From DATIYF01 sp035517775 (GTDB lineage: Bacteria > Acidobacteriota > Terriglobia > Terriglobales > Acidobacteriaceae): 64,000 bases of DNA. Below, piece after piece: positions 38,913-46,695 of the stretch (position 1 is the first letter of the stretch; every line of letters starts with the position of its first letter). Both the position numbers and the translations under genes were made by a program. The DNA is taken from the NCBI GenBank assembly GCA_035517775.1, contig DATIYF010000123.1, positions 94,084 through 158,083 on the forward strand, written 5' to 3'. The notes beneath the pieces are model-generated. The model was not told the DNA's origin and did not search any database. It saw nothing but the letters and a program-made list of their open reading frames with translations.

Positions 38913-40487
38913 GTGGCTACTGATTTCCAAGTCGCGGCCCGCAAAATAGCTTCGGTCAATCCGGCGACCGGCGAGACCTTGCGCGAACTGGAATGCGCCT
39001 CTGAGCTGGAGATCCATGAATCAGTTACTCGCGCCCGCGCGACACAACCGGCTTGGTTCGAGCTCGGTGTCCGCCGGCGCATTGCCGTGCTGAAGAAATT
39101 CCAACGCCTTCTCCAGGAGCAAAAATCAGGAGTCGCTAAGCTGATCACGCGGGAAGTCGGCAAGCCCTATGTCGAGTCCCTCTCTACAGAGGTCATCGTG
39201 GCGCTGGATGCCGCCCGTTTCCTCATCGAAAACGCCTTTCGCCTTCTGAAAGACGAGCCTCTGCGGCATGGAAATCTCACCATGAAAACCAAGGCCGGAT
39301 GCCTGCTGCGTGAACCTTATGGCGTGATCGGCATCATTTCGCCCTGGAACTATCCCTTCTCGATTCCTGCCATTGAGACGCTGGCCGCTCTGGCCGCCGG
39401 AAATGCGGTGGTAATAAAACCCTCGGAATTCACCTCTCTGATCGTTGTTCAGCTGGCCTCTCTGCTCCAGCAGGCGGGCGTTCCGAAGGATGTGCTCCAG
39501 GTAGTAGTGGGTGACGGCCCCACCGGCAGCGCGCTGGTCAACTCTCCGGTAGACAAGCTTGTCTTCACAGGGAGTGTACCCACTGGAAAGCGCATCGCGC
39601 AGGCTGCGGCCGCGCGATTACTGCCGGTTCTCCTGGAGCTGGGTGGAAAAGACCCCATGCTCGTCCTGGAAGACGCGAACGTTGACGTCGCCTCCAGCGG
39701 CGCCGTGTGGGGGGCATTCGTGAATGCAGGCCAGACGTGCCTTTCGGTCGAACGTTGTTATGTGCAGCGAAACCTCTACCAGCCGTTTCTCGAAGCTTGC
39801 GTACAAAAAACCAAGCAGCTGCGGGTGGGTAATGGCATGAATCCGGAGACCGACATCGGGCCTATGATCCACGAACGTCAGCTCCATATTGTGGAGTCAC
39901 AAGTTGAAGATGCAAAAGCACGAGGTGCGCGCGTGCTGACCGGAGGGTCGCGGCTGCCAGAGTTGGGGCCAAACTTCTACGCTCCAACCATTCTTGCGGA
40001 TGTTACCCACGACATGCGCATCATGCGCGAAGAAACCTTCGGTCCCGTTCTTCCCATCATGCCGTTTGAGACCGAGCAGCAAGCCATACAGCTTGCCAAC
40101 GACTCCGAATATGGCCTGGCGGCCAGTATCTGGACACGAGATTCTTCCCGTGGTGAAGCGCTCGCCCGGCGCATTAATGCTGGCGCCGTCCAAGTGAATG
40201 ACACGGTTTCATCCTTTGGCATCAGCGAAGCGCCTCACGGAGGAGTCAAGTCGAGCGGCATTGGGCGAACCCACGGACGCTTTGGCCTGGAGGAAATGGT
40301 TCGCTTCAAATATGTGGACTCAGACCGCTTGCCGGGGATGAAAAGGCTGTGGTGGTATCGCTACGGTGCGAGTTTTACCCACCAGATGGAAGGGATTTTG
40401 GACTTGCAGTTCGCCCGCGGCGCCGGGCGCAAGCTGCAAGGCGCACTCCGCTCCTTCGGACTTTTCTGGAGCAGTAAGAAGCTCTAG
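38913..40487 (+). CDS. Aldehyde dehydrogenase (fatty-aldehyde/broad-range NAD(P)+ type)
   Basis: The 524-residue enzyme oxidises an aldehyde to the acid. Key sites are IISPWNYPFSIPAIETLAAL and KPSEFTSLIV (cofactor), FTGSVPTGKRIAQAAA (Rossmann loop), ELGGKDPMLVLEDANVD with the catalytic Glu, NAGQTCLSVERCYV with the nucleophile Cys (about residue 275) and EETFGPVLPIMPF. It has a C-terminal tail after the fold (LDLQFARGAGRKLQG) that could associate with membranes, as in fatty aldehyde dehydrogenases; that is inference. The start is GTG with no clear ribosome site. Substrates could be aldehydes from fatty-alcohol or lipid turnover. Confidence 0.88.
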   Translation: MATDFQVAARKIASVNPATGETLRELECASELEIHESVTRARATQPAWFELGVRRRIAVLKKFQRLLQEQKSGVAKLITREVGKPYVESLSTEVIVALDAARFLIENAFRLLKDEPLRHGNLTMKTKAGCLLREPYGVIGIISPWNYPFSIPAIETLAALAAGNAVVIKPSEFTSLIVVQLASLLQQAGVPKDVLQVVVGDGPTGSALVNSPVDKLVFTGSVPTGKRIAQAAAARLLPVLLELGGKDPMLVLEDANVDVASSGAVWGAFVNAGQTCLSVERCYVQRNLYQPFLEACVQKTKQLRVGNGMNPETDIGPMIHERQLHIVESQVEDAKARGARVLTGGSRLPELGPNFYAPTILADVTHDMRIMREETFGPVLPIMPFETEQQAIQLANDSEYGLAASIWTRDSSRGEALARRINAGAVQVNDTVSSFGISEAPHGGVKSSGIGRTHGRFGLEEMVRFKYVDSDRLPGMKRLWWYRYGASFTHQMEGILDLQFARGAGRKLQGALRSFGLFWSSKKL

Positions 40488-40595
40488 CGAGATCGCGAAC
40501 TTGACAGAACAGGAGTCCTTGCACCCGAACTGAGCGCGCCAGGGCCGCTTGACAAGCCGTTAGCCGCAGATCACGATTCGCAATAGGCTGGGCCC

Positions 40596-41354
40596 ATGGC
40601 GCAAACGGCAACTCCAGTTCAACTCAAGCCGCAGACGTTGGAGAGTTTCGGCGCTTACCTTCACACCGTCGAAGCGGCCATGGAGAAAACTCTCGCGGGT
40701 AGGGATGCGTTTCTGTGGTCTGACTCCACTCCAGAGCGTGCCCAGCAGGTTCGCAAAGGAAAAGTCGTAGCGGAATTTTGGTCAGGCAAAGGCCCAGTCA
40801 AAATTCCGAATGGGTTGGTCCACGACTGGATCGGAGCTGCCTTCATTCCTGGCCCGAACGTGGAAGAGGTGCTGGCGCTGCTGCAGAATTACGACAACCA
40901 CAAGAACATCTACCGGCCCGAGGTTATTGCGTCCAAGCTGATCCGCCGTGCTGGCAATGATTTCCAGATCTATCTGCGGCTGCTCAAGAAGAAGATCCTG
41001 ACGATGGTCCTGGATACCGACCACGATGTGCACTATCGCTGTTTGCATCGAAACCGCTGGGCTTGCCATTCGCACACCACGCGCATCGCCCAAGTCGAGG
41101 ATGCCGGAAGCCCCAAGGAAAGAGTGCTGCCACCGGATACAGGATACGGATTCCTGTGGCGCTTGTATTCTTACTGGCGATTTCAGGAGCGCGATGGCGG
41201 GGTATATGTGGAATGCCGCGCTATTTCGCTGACCCGAGACGTACCTCTTGGGATGGGCTGGATCATCGAACCGATCATTCAGAAGCTACCCAGGGAATCG
41301 CTGGTCCGCACACTTGAAGCAACGCGCCAGGCGCTGCACGCCGGCGCGCAATAG
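40596..41354 (+). CDS. Uncharacterised protein, possible START/SRPBCC-type ligand-binding domain
   Basis: The 252-residue soluble protein has an N-terminal helix, a core with VHDWIGAAFIPGPNVEEVLALL and QNYDNHKNIYRPEVIASKLI, then YLRLLKKKILTMVLDTDHDV, GFLWRLYSYWRFQERDGGVYVEC and a long C-terminal helix (LPRESLVRTLEATRQALH). Paired strands followed by a final long helix fit a helix-grip (SRPBCC/START) fold that binds hydrophobic ligands, but I do not recognise a named family. TTGACA at 40549-40554 lies upstream with only a weak -10. It lies 108 bp downstream of the aldehyde dehydrogenase gene. Confidence 0.6.
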   Translation: MAQTATPVQLKPQTLESFGAYLHTVEAAMEKTLAGRDAFLWSDSTPERAQQVRKGKVVAEFWSGKGPVKIPNGLVHDWIGAAFIPGPNVEEVLALLQNYDNHKNIYRPEVIASKLIRRAGNDFQIYLRLLKKKILTMVLDTDHDVHYRCLHRNRWACHSHTTRIAQVEDAGSPKERVLPPDTGYGFLWRLYSYWRFQERDGGVYVECRAISLTRDVPLGMGWIIEPIIQKLPRESLVRTLEATRQALHAGAQ

Positions 41355-41397
41355 CCCGTTTCCTGCATTACGATCTTCGACCTGCTACCGATGCGGG

Positions 41398-41413
41398 CTT
41401 CCCATTGGGGAAG
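41398..41413 (+). terminator. Weak terminator-like hairpin
   Basis: CTTCCC-ATTG-GGGAAG forms a 6-bp stem 44 bp past the stop of the START-like gene and is followed by the pyrimidine-rich TCCATTTCTCTC. It is a weak candidate only. Confidence 0.3.
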
Positions 41414-41450
41414 TCCATTTCTCTCGCCTTGAGTTTGCAGGGGTTGCATT

Positions 41451-41466
41451 CGTGATCTCAATCACA
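41451..41466. promoter_or_regulatory. CRP-type palindrome upstream of the RsbRD/CoA-transferase/oxidoreductase operon
   Basis: CGTGA-TCTCAA-TCACA matches the consensus at 9 of 10 positions. It ends about 70 bp before the first start codon of the operon. The preceding gene's hairpin lies just upstream, which places this site in a true promoter region. Confidence 0.55.
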
Positions 41467-41534
41467 CCTGCGAGTGCCTTAGGTCATTTTGGCCATGGTT
41501 TATCAGTCCGACAATAAGCTGTAAAAGGGAGGAG

Positions 41535-42014
41535 ATGGTCATGATGCTTACCTACAGGCTCGTCCATCTCATCGAGACCCGCTCCGATGCCCTCGCCAGT
41601 GGATTGCTGCATAAGGTCCAGCGGTCGCCTCGCACCCAGGCTTACCAGAACATACCACCCGAAGAACTAAAGCAGCGGGTGTATGAAATTTACCGCCATC
41701 TGGGGGAGTGGTTGCTCGACAAAAGCGAAAGCGACACCGAGGAACGTTACTTCAACATCGGTGTTCGCCGCTCCCGGCAGGGAGTACCTCTGAGCCAACT
41801 CGTCTGGGCGATCATCCTAACCAAAGAAAATCTTCTGGAATTTGTCATCGAGGAATCCGCTTCCGATCGGGTGGTAGAGCTCTTCGCCAAGCAGGAATTG
41901 TTTCAGTTGCTGGACCAGTTTTTCGATCGGGCCATCCATTCGGCCGTCCTGGGTTATGGGTTTGCCGCAGAAACGAATGGAGAAAGAGGCGGCAAATTGA
42001 AAAAAGCCGGGTAG
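41535..42014 (+). CDS. RsbRD N-terminal-domain-like sensor protein
   Basis: The 159-residue helical protein resembles the N-terminal (globin-like) sensor domain of RsbT co-antagonist RsbRD: LVHLIETRSDALASGLLHKV, RTQAYQNIPPEELKQRVYEI, YRHLGEWLLDKSESDTEERY and VPLSQLVWAIILTKENLLEF. The STAS output domain found in full RsbR proteins is absent, so it is a stand-alone sensor-like module. GGAGGAG overlaps the first ATG too closely, so Met3 or Met4 (41541/41544) is the likelier start. It heads the CoA-transferase/oxidoreductase operon (17-bp gap). The only free STAS protein in the window is the one in the adhE operon. Confidence 0.65.
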   Translation: MVMMLTYRLVHLIETRSDALASGLLHKVQRSPRTQAYQNIPPEELKQRVYEIYRHLGEWLLDKSESDTEERYFNIGVRRSRQGVPLSQLVWAIILTKENLLEFVIEESASDRVVELFAKQELFQLLDQFFDRAIHSAVLGYGFAAETNGERGGKLKKAG

Positions 42015-42031
42015 GGCAGAAAGGTTGACTG

Positions 42032-43354
42032 ATGTCGTGGGAAAGCGAGTACCGAAATAAGCTGCGCACCGCCGATGAAGCCTTGCAGCGCGTGCAGTCC
42101 GGAATGCGGGTGTACATTCAGCCGGGCTGCGCCGAGCCGGAGACGCTGGTGGAAGCGCTGATGGGGCGCGGTCCGTATGTGTACGACGTGGAAATCGTCC
42201 ACATGATGACCATGGGCTGCGCACCCTACGTTGCGCCGGAGATGGCCGGACACTTCCGCCACAACGCCATGTTTATCGGTCCCAATGTAAGGGATGCGAT
42301 CAACGAGGGCCGCGCCGACTACACCCCGATTTACCTGGGAGAGATAGAGGACTTGTTCGAGAGTGGCGCCATGCCGATTGATGTGGCCCTGCTGGAACTC
42401 TCGCCCCCGGACTCTCACGGCTTCTGTAGTTTTGGCGTAGGCGTTGACACTTCGTTGACCGCCGCCAGGTGTGCCCGTTTCGTGGTGGCGCAGATCAACG
42501 ACCGGATGCCGCGCACTTTCGGCGACAGCTTTATTCACGTCAGCAAGATTGACGCCATCGTGGAGTCGTCTCGTCCCCTGTGCGAGATGAAGCAGGCGAA
42601 AATCGGCTCCGTCCATGTGGATATCGCGAAGAATGTCGCCAGCCTCATCGAGGATGGATCGGTGGTACAAACCGGGATCGGCGCGATTCCCGACTCGGTC
42701 CTCTCACTCCTGATGGACCGCAAAGACCTCGGCGTCCACAGTGAACTGGTGGCCGATGGAGTAATTCCGCTGATTGAGGCTGGCGTGATCACGGGGGCGC
42801 GCAAGACCTTCAAGCCGCGCAAAATTATTGTCGGGTTTGTGATCGGCACCCGGAAGATATTCGACTTCGTGGACAACAACCCGATCTTCGAGTTCCACCC
42901 CACCGCCTACACTAATCATCCAGGATCTATTGCCCGCAACGACAAGATGGTGGCCATCAATTCCGCATTGCAGGTTGACCTGACCGGACAGGTCTGCTCG
43001 GATTCCATCGGCAACCAGTTTTATAGCGGCATCGGTGGACAAGTGGACTTTTTGAAGGGCGCTTCCTACTCCAAGGGGGGCAAGCCGATCATCGCAATTT
43101 CTTCCACTGCGAAGAATGACACCATCTCCCGCATCGTGCCCATGCTCAGCCCAGGCGCCGGGGTTGTCACATCCCGCGGCCTGGTGCGGTACGTGGTTAC
43201 TGAGTACGGCGTTGCTTATCTTCACGGCAAGTCAATTCGCGAGCGGGCGCAGGCCCTGATTGAGATTGCGCATCCTAAGTTCCGCAACGAACTCTACGAA
43301 TACTGCGAAAAAACCAAGTGGTTGCAGCGTCCCCAGGTGGTCGGAGCGAGGTGA
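42032..43354 (+). CDS. Acetyl-CoA hydrolase/CoA-transferase family protein (4-hydroxybutyrate CoA-transferase-like)
   Basis: The 440-residue protein fits the acetyl-CoA:carboxylate CoA-transferase family: VQSGMRVYIQPGCAEPETLVEAL, VDVALLELSPPDSHGFCSFG, VQTGIGAIPDSVLSLL, HSELVADGVIPLIEAG, GGQVDFLKGASYSKGGKPII and VVTEYGVAYLHGKSIRERAQALIEIAHP. It moves CoA between acetyl-CoA and another carboxylate, or hydrolyses it. It lies 3 bp before a ferredoxin and an oxoacid oxidoreductase, so it can convert the acyl-CoA product to acid or capture acyl groups. The precise acceptor (acetate, butyrate, isobutyrate or 4-hydroxybutyrate) is open. Confidence 0.85.
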   Translation: MSWESEYRNKLRTADEALQRVQSGMRVYIQPGCAEPETLVEALMGRGPYVYDVEIVHMMTMGCAPYVAPEMAGHFRHNAMFIGPNVRDAINEGRADYTPIYLGEIEDLFESGAMPIDVALLELSPPDSHGFCSFGVGVDTSLTAARCARFVVAQINDRMPRTFGDSFIHVSKIDAIVESSRPLCEMKQAKIGSVHVDIAKNVASLIEDGSVVQTGIGAIPDSVLSLLMDRKDLGVHSELVADGVIPLIEAGVITGARKTFKPRKIIVGFVIGTRKIFDFVDNNPIFEFHPTAYTNHPGSIARNDKMVAINSALQVDLTGQVCSDSIGNQFYSGIGGQVDFLKGASYSKGGKPIIAISSTAKNDTISRIVPMLSPGAGVVTSRGLVRYVVTEYGVAYLHGKSIRERAQALIEIAHPKFRNELYEYCEKTKWLQRPQVVGAR

Positions 43355-43357
43355 GCT

Positions 43358-43639
43358 ATGACGGCACAGGCGAGGGGCCGAGTCACGATCAGTGATGAGG
43401 AATGCAAGGGCTGTGGGCTTTGCATTGAATCCTGTCCGCCAAAATGTTTGGTGCTGGCACCGGAATTGAGCGCTTATGGAGTGCATCCCGCGCGTTACAC
43501 AGGGCAGGATTGCACCGGTTGCGGGATCTGCTTCTATTGTTGCCCTGAACCGGGTGCGATCACCGTGTACCGCCGCCTGAGCCCGCCACCCAGGACCACC
43601 CCCACTATTTCTGGAGGCGAACATGCGGCAGCTTTGTAA
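43358..43639 (+). CDS. 2x[4Fe-4S] ferredoxin-type subunit of a 2-oxoacid:ferredoxin oxidoreductase
   Basis: The 93-residue protein has two cluster motifs: CKGCGLCIESCPPKCL (about residues 12-27) and CTGCGICFYCCPEPGAI (about residues 46-62). This is the delta subunit type of the KOR/VOR family. In the second motif an extra Cys replaces the usual residue (FYCCPEP). GAGGTGAG precedes the ATG. It overlaps the alpha-subunit gene by 17 bp, so the two are surely co-translated. Confidence 0.88.
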   Translation: MTAQARGRVTISDEECKGCGLCIESCPPKCLVLAPELSAYGVHPARYTGQDCTGCGICFYCCPEPGAITVYRRLSPPPRTTPTISGGEHAAAL

Positions 43640-44699
43640 GGGCAACGTCGCCGTGGTGAAGGGCGCCATCCTCGCCGGTTGCAAAGCTTATTACGGATAT
43701 CCCATTACTCCCGCCAGCGAAATCGCCGAAGCTGCGGCGCTTTATTTGCCGCAGGTCGGCGGAACGTTCGTGCAGGCGGAGAGCGAAGTCGCCGCCATCA
43801 ACATGGTGTACGGCGCCGCTGCGGCCGGGGCCCGCGTCATGACCGCTTCCTCCGGTCCCGGCCTCAGCTTAATGCAGGAGGGCATTTCGTATCTTGCCGG
43901 CGCAGAATTGCCCTGTGTGATCGTGGACGTCATGCGCGGCGGGCCTGGTCTGGGAAACATCGCCCCCGAGCAGAGCGATTATTTCGCCACCGTGAAAGGC
44001 GGCGGGCACGGGAACTATCGCAACCTTGTGCTGGCGCCGGCTTCCGTGCAGGAGATGGCCAAACTCACCATGCTGGCTTTTGACCTTGCCGACAAGTATC
44101 GCAATCCTGTAATCGTGCTGGCCGATGGCTTTACCGGACAAATGATGGAGCCGCTGGATCTGAGGTACCGCGAGAGCTCCGCTCCGGAAAAACCTTGGGC
44201 GGTGAAGGGAACTGCTGAGACTCGCGCCAACCTGGTGAGTTCAATTTATCTTGAGCCCGATGATCTCGAGGCCCATGAGCGCCGCCTGGAAGCAAAGTAC
44301 ATTCGTGCGCAGAGCGCAGAGCCGCGATTTGAGCTGTTTCATGTGGAAGATGCGGAGATCCTGGTTGTGGGGTTCGGCATCGTATCGCGTGTGTTGCGTT
44401 CGATGGTCGAAAGAGCGCGCGCTGACGGGTTGCCTGTTGGCTTGTTCCGTCCCATTACGTTATGGCCGTTCCCGTCGGAAGCATTGGCTTACGCAGTGCA
44501 CAACGTTTCGAACGTGCTGGTGGTCGAATTAAGCAACGGGCAGATGCTGGAAGATGTTCGCCTGGCCCTGAATGGCAGCCGGCGGGTTGATTTTTATGGG
44601 CGCGTCGGAGGCAATGTGCCGTCAGTGGAGGAGTTGCGTCAGCAGGTTGAGGCGCGCATGCCGAACCGGGTTGACGTGTTTGCACTGAGGAACGACTGA
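43623..44699 (+). CDS. 2-oxoacid:ferredoxin oxidoreductase alpha subunit (VOR/KOR type)
   Basis: The 358-residue subunit begins with GNVAVVKGAILAGCKAYYGY, then PITPASEIAEAAALYLPQVG, and has QAESEVAAINMVYGAAAAGA and TASSGPGLSLMQEGISYLAG. These are the pyrimidine-binding and core regions of the alpha subunit of thiamine-dependent oxoacid oxidoreductases. The C-terminal domain II begins around residue 240. GGAGG lies 5 bp before ATG. With the fused beta-gamma protein it decarboxylates a 2-oxoacid to acyl-CoA and reduces ferredoxin. The sequence style is nearest to 2-oxoisovalerate (VOR) enzymes from memory; 2-oxoglutarate is possible. Confidence 0.88.
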   Translation: MRQLCKGNVAVVKGAILAGCKAYYGYPITPASEIAEAAALYLPQVGGTFVQAESEVAAINMVYGAAAAGARVMTASSGPGLSLMQEGISYLAGAELPCVIVDVMRGGPGLGNIAPEQSDYFATVKGGGHGNYRNLVLAPASVQEMAKLTMLAFDLADKYRNPVIVLADGFTGQMMEPLDLRYRESSAPEKPWAVKGTAETRANLVSSIYLEPDDLEAHERRLEAKYIRAQSAEPRFELFHVEDAEILVVGFGIVSRVLRSMVERARADGLPVGLFRPITLWPFPSEALAYAVHNVSNVLVVELSNGQMLEDVRLALNGSRRVDFYGRVGGNVPSVEELRQQVEARMPNRVDVFALRND

Positions 44700-44716
44700 A
44701 GAGGGCCGGAGGCGCT

Positions 44717-46213
44717 ATGGTGGATGACAACAAGGTCGGGCTGATGGAAAGCGAGACCGGCGAGTACGGCGTGGTCCACTCCAAATCCGCAGTCTTCTAC
44801 GATCTCTATGAACGCAAGTCCGACCTCAAGCAGCAGACCCATTATTGCCCGGGTTGCGGCCACGGCATCGCACACAAACTCATTGCCGAGGCATTGCAGG
44901 ACATGGGCATGCAGGACAATGCGATCTTTGTCAGCCCGGTTGGGTGTTCGGTGTTTGCCTATTACTACTTTGATCTCGGAAACGTGCAAGTGGCCCATGG
45001 ACGCGCTCCCGCGGCAGCAACTGGAATTAAGCGGGAGCATCCGGACAAGCTTGTGATTTCGTATCAGGGCGATGGCGACCTTGCGGCGATTGGAACGGCG
45101 GAGATTGTTCACGCGGCCAATCGAGGGGAGAAGATCACGGTATTTTTCATCAATAACGCGATTTATGGGATGACCGGCGGGCAAATGGCGCCAACAACGC
45201 TCGTGGGCGAGAAGAGCACCACATCGCCATTCGGCCGCAGGCCGGGCAATGAAGGCTACCCCCTGCACATGTCGGAGTTACTGGCGACGCTGGAAGCCCC
45301 GGCCTACATCGAACGGGTCGCACTCTGCGACAACAAGAACATCATGCACGCGCGCCGGGCCATTCGGCGGGCGCTTGAGGTGCAGCGTGAAGGGTTGGGC
45401 TTTTCTTTTGTTGAGATTCTTTCACCTTGTCCCACCATTTGGGCCAAAAATCCGGTGGATGCCCGTAAGTGGATCACGGAAAAGATGATTCCGATATATC
45501 CACTTTCTGTTTTCCGCGAGCGTAAAGAAAAATTACCCACCAACCATGCGCCGGCCCAGAAATCCGTGGCCGAGGTTTTGGGGGTTACAGAGGATGGAGG
45601 CGTGGAGCAAGCAGAGTACAAGCCTTCCCAACTCCGCAAGAACCTGACGATCAATGTGGCGGGCTTTGGCGGACAAGGCGTGCTCCTGCTTGGGCAATTG
45701 CTGGCCGAGATGGGCATGCGCGAAGGGCTTGAAGTCAGCTGGTTGCCCTCCTATGGGCCGGAGATGCGATCCGGCAGCGCGCATTGTTATGTGTCACTTT
45801 CCAAGGAACGCATTGGTACGCCACTGACTGATCGTCCAGATGTGCTGATTGCAATGAATGAAATCTCATTACGCAAATTCGCTTCGCAGGTGCCGGCTGG
45901 CGGGCTGGTGCTCTATAACGGTATTGTGGCGCCTTCCGGCTTTGCCCTGCCTGATGTGGAATTGCTTTGCATTCCCGCATCTGAAATCGCGGACAAGCTG
46001 GGTTCAGCGAAAGCTGCCAACGTCGTCATGGTGGGCGCGCTGCTGGAAGAGACCCGCTGCCTTGCACCCATAACTGCGGCACATTTTCTCGAAGCGAAAG
46101 TGAAGAACCGTGACTTGCTGGAAGTTGACATGAAGGCGCTGGATGCGGGAAGAGATTTCGTTGGCCACCAAGCAAACCTTGGCCCTGTAAGCCAGCCGGA
46201 CGGCTTTGCCTAA
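44717..46213 (+). CDS. 2-oxoacid:ferredoxin oxidoreductase, fused beta (TPP) and gamma subunits
   Basis: The 498-residue protein combines two normally separate subunits. Residues about 30-290 are the TPP-binding beta part: HYCPGCGHGIAHKLIAEAL, SPVGCSVFAYYYFD, the GDGDLAAIGTAEI pyrophosphate/metal motif and NNAIYGMTGGQMAPTTL. After a linker (about 270-310), residues about 310-490 are the gamma part: NVAGFGGQGVLLLGQLLAE, SYGPEMRSGSAHCYVSLS and NEISLRKFASQVPAGGLVLY. GGAGG precedes the ATG. The fused form should fix 1:1 stoichiometry. The beta part resembles branched-chain 2-oxoacid enzymes, so isobutyryl-CoA or a similar acyl-CoA is a plausible product and would suit the CoA-transferase upstream. 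Confidence 0.87.
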   Translation: MVDDNKVGLMESETGEYGVVHSKSAVFYDLYERKSDLKQQTHYCPGCGHGIAHKLIAEALQDMGMQDNAIFVSPVGCSVFAYYYFDLGNVQVAHGRAPAAATGIKREHPDKLVISYQGDGDLAAIGTAEIVHAANRGEKITVFFINNAIYGMTGGQMAPTTLVGEKSTTSPFGRRPGNEGYPLHMSELLATLEAPAYIERVALCDNKNIMHARRAIRRALEVQREGLGFSFVEILSPCPTIWAKNPVDARKWITEKMIPIYPLSVFRERKEKLPTNHAPAQKSVAEVLGVTEDGGVEQAEYKPSQLRKNLTINVAGFGGQGVLLLGQLLAEMGMREGLEVSWLPSYGPEMRSGSAHCYVSLSKERIGTPLTDRPDVLIAMNEISLRKFASQVPAGGLVLYNGIVAPSGFALPDVELLCIPASEIADKLGSAKAANVVMVGALLEETRCLAPITAAHFLEAKVKNRDLLEVDMKALDAGRDFVGHQANLGPVSQPDGFA

Positions 46214-46303
46214 ACAACCCAGTAAGAGAACCAAAGATGAAAACGTGGTGGGGTGTTCCTTGTGTTGGACTTTAGAATTGGTGCCCCGATAGCGCCGTGA
46301 AGC

Positions 46304-46324
46304 GAGGCATCGCACCGTCAGGTG
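46304..46324. repeat. Small hairpin in the gap before hypC
   Basis: GCACC-GTCA-GGTGC is a short perfect inverted repeat in the 224-bp gap upstream of hypC. It lies in a stretch whose translation (APSGATSD) continues in frame with hypC but has no domain. It is probably an interspersed palindrome or leader structure, not coding sequence. Confidence 0.3.
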
Positions 46325-46437
46325 CAACATCTGATAGCCCCCGGGCCGCCCGAATTCCGCAAGTTACGATGGTGGGATGCCACACGCCTGGGGCAGAAAC
46401 CGTCATCTGGGTTTATAGTTTCTGGCAAGGCAATCTT

Positions 46438-46695
46438 ATGTGTCTGGCCATTCCGGGCAAGGTCCTCGAAGTCGTGCAGCAAGACGGCATTTCCACCGGC
46501 CGCGTTCAGTTCGGTGGCATCATCCGCTCCGTATGTCTGGACTTCGTTCCCGAAGCGAAAGCTGGAGACTATGTTGTCGTGCACGTTGGCTTCGCCATCA
46601 GCCGGGTTGATGAAGCCGAGGCCGCTCGCACCTATCAATTGCTCGAAGAAATGGGTGTTCTGCAGCAGGAACTGCCCCCTGCCGATCAACCATGA
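46438..46695 (+). CDS. hypC: [NiFe] hydrogenase maturation chaperone HypC
   Basis: The 85-residue protein starts MCLAIPGKVLEV, the invariant HypC N terminus. Cys2 binds the Fe(CN)2CO precursor together with HypD. The remainder (GRVQFGGIIRSVCLDFVPEA and GDYVVVHVGFAISRVDEAEA) is the OB-fold body. An in-frame extension of 47 codons upstream is rejected because the catalytic Cys must follow the initiator Met. The stop overlaps the hypD ATG by 4 bp. It heads the order hypC-D-E-A-B. Confidence 0.95.
   Translation: MCLAIPGKVLEVVQQDGISTGRVQFGGIIRSVCLDFVPEAKAGDYVVVHVGFAISRVDEAEAARTYQLLEEMGVLQQELPPADQP

Noticed and set aside
46297..46437. In-frame 47-codon upstream extension of hypC
   Set aside because: HypC needs its Cys directly after the initiator Met; the extension has no homology-like sequence and covers a palindrome.
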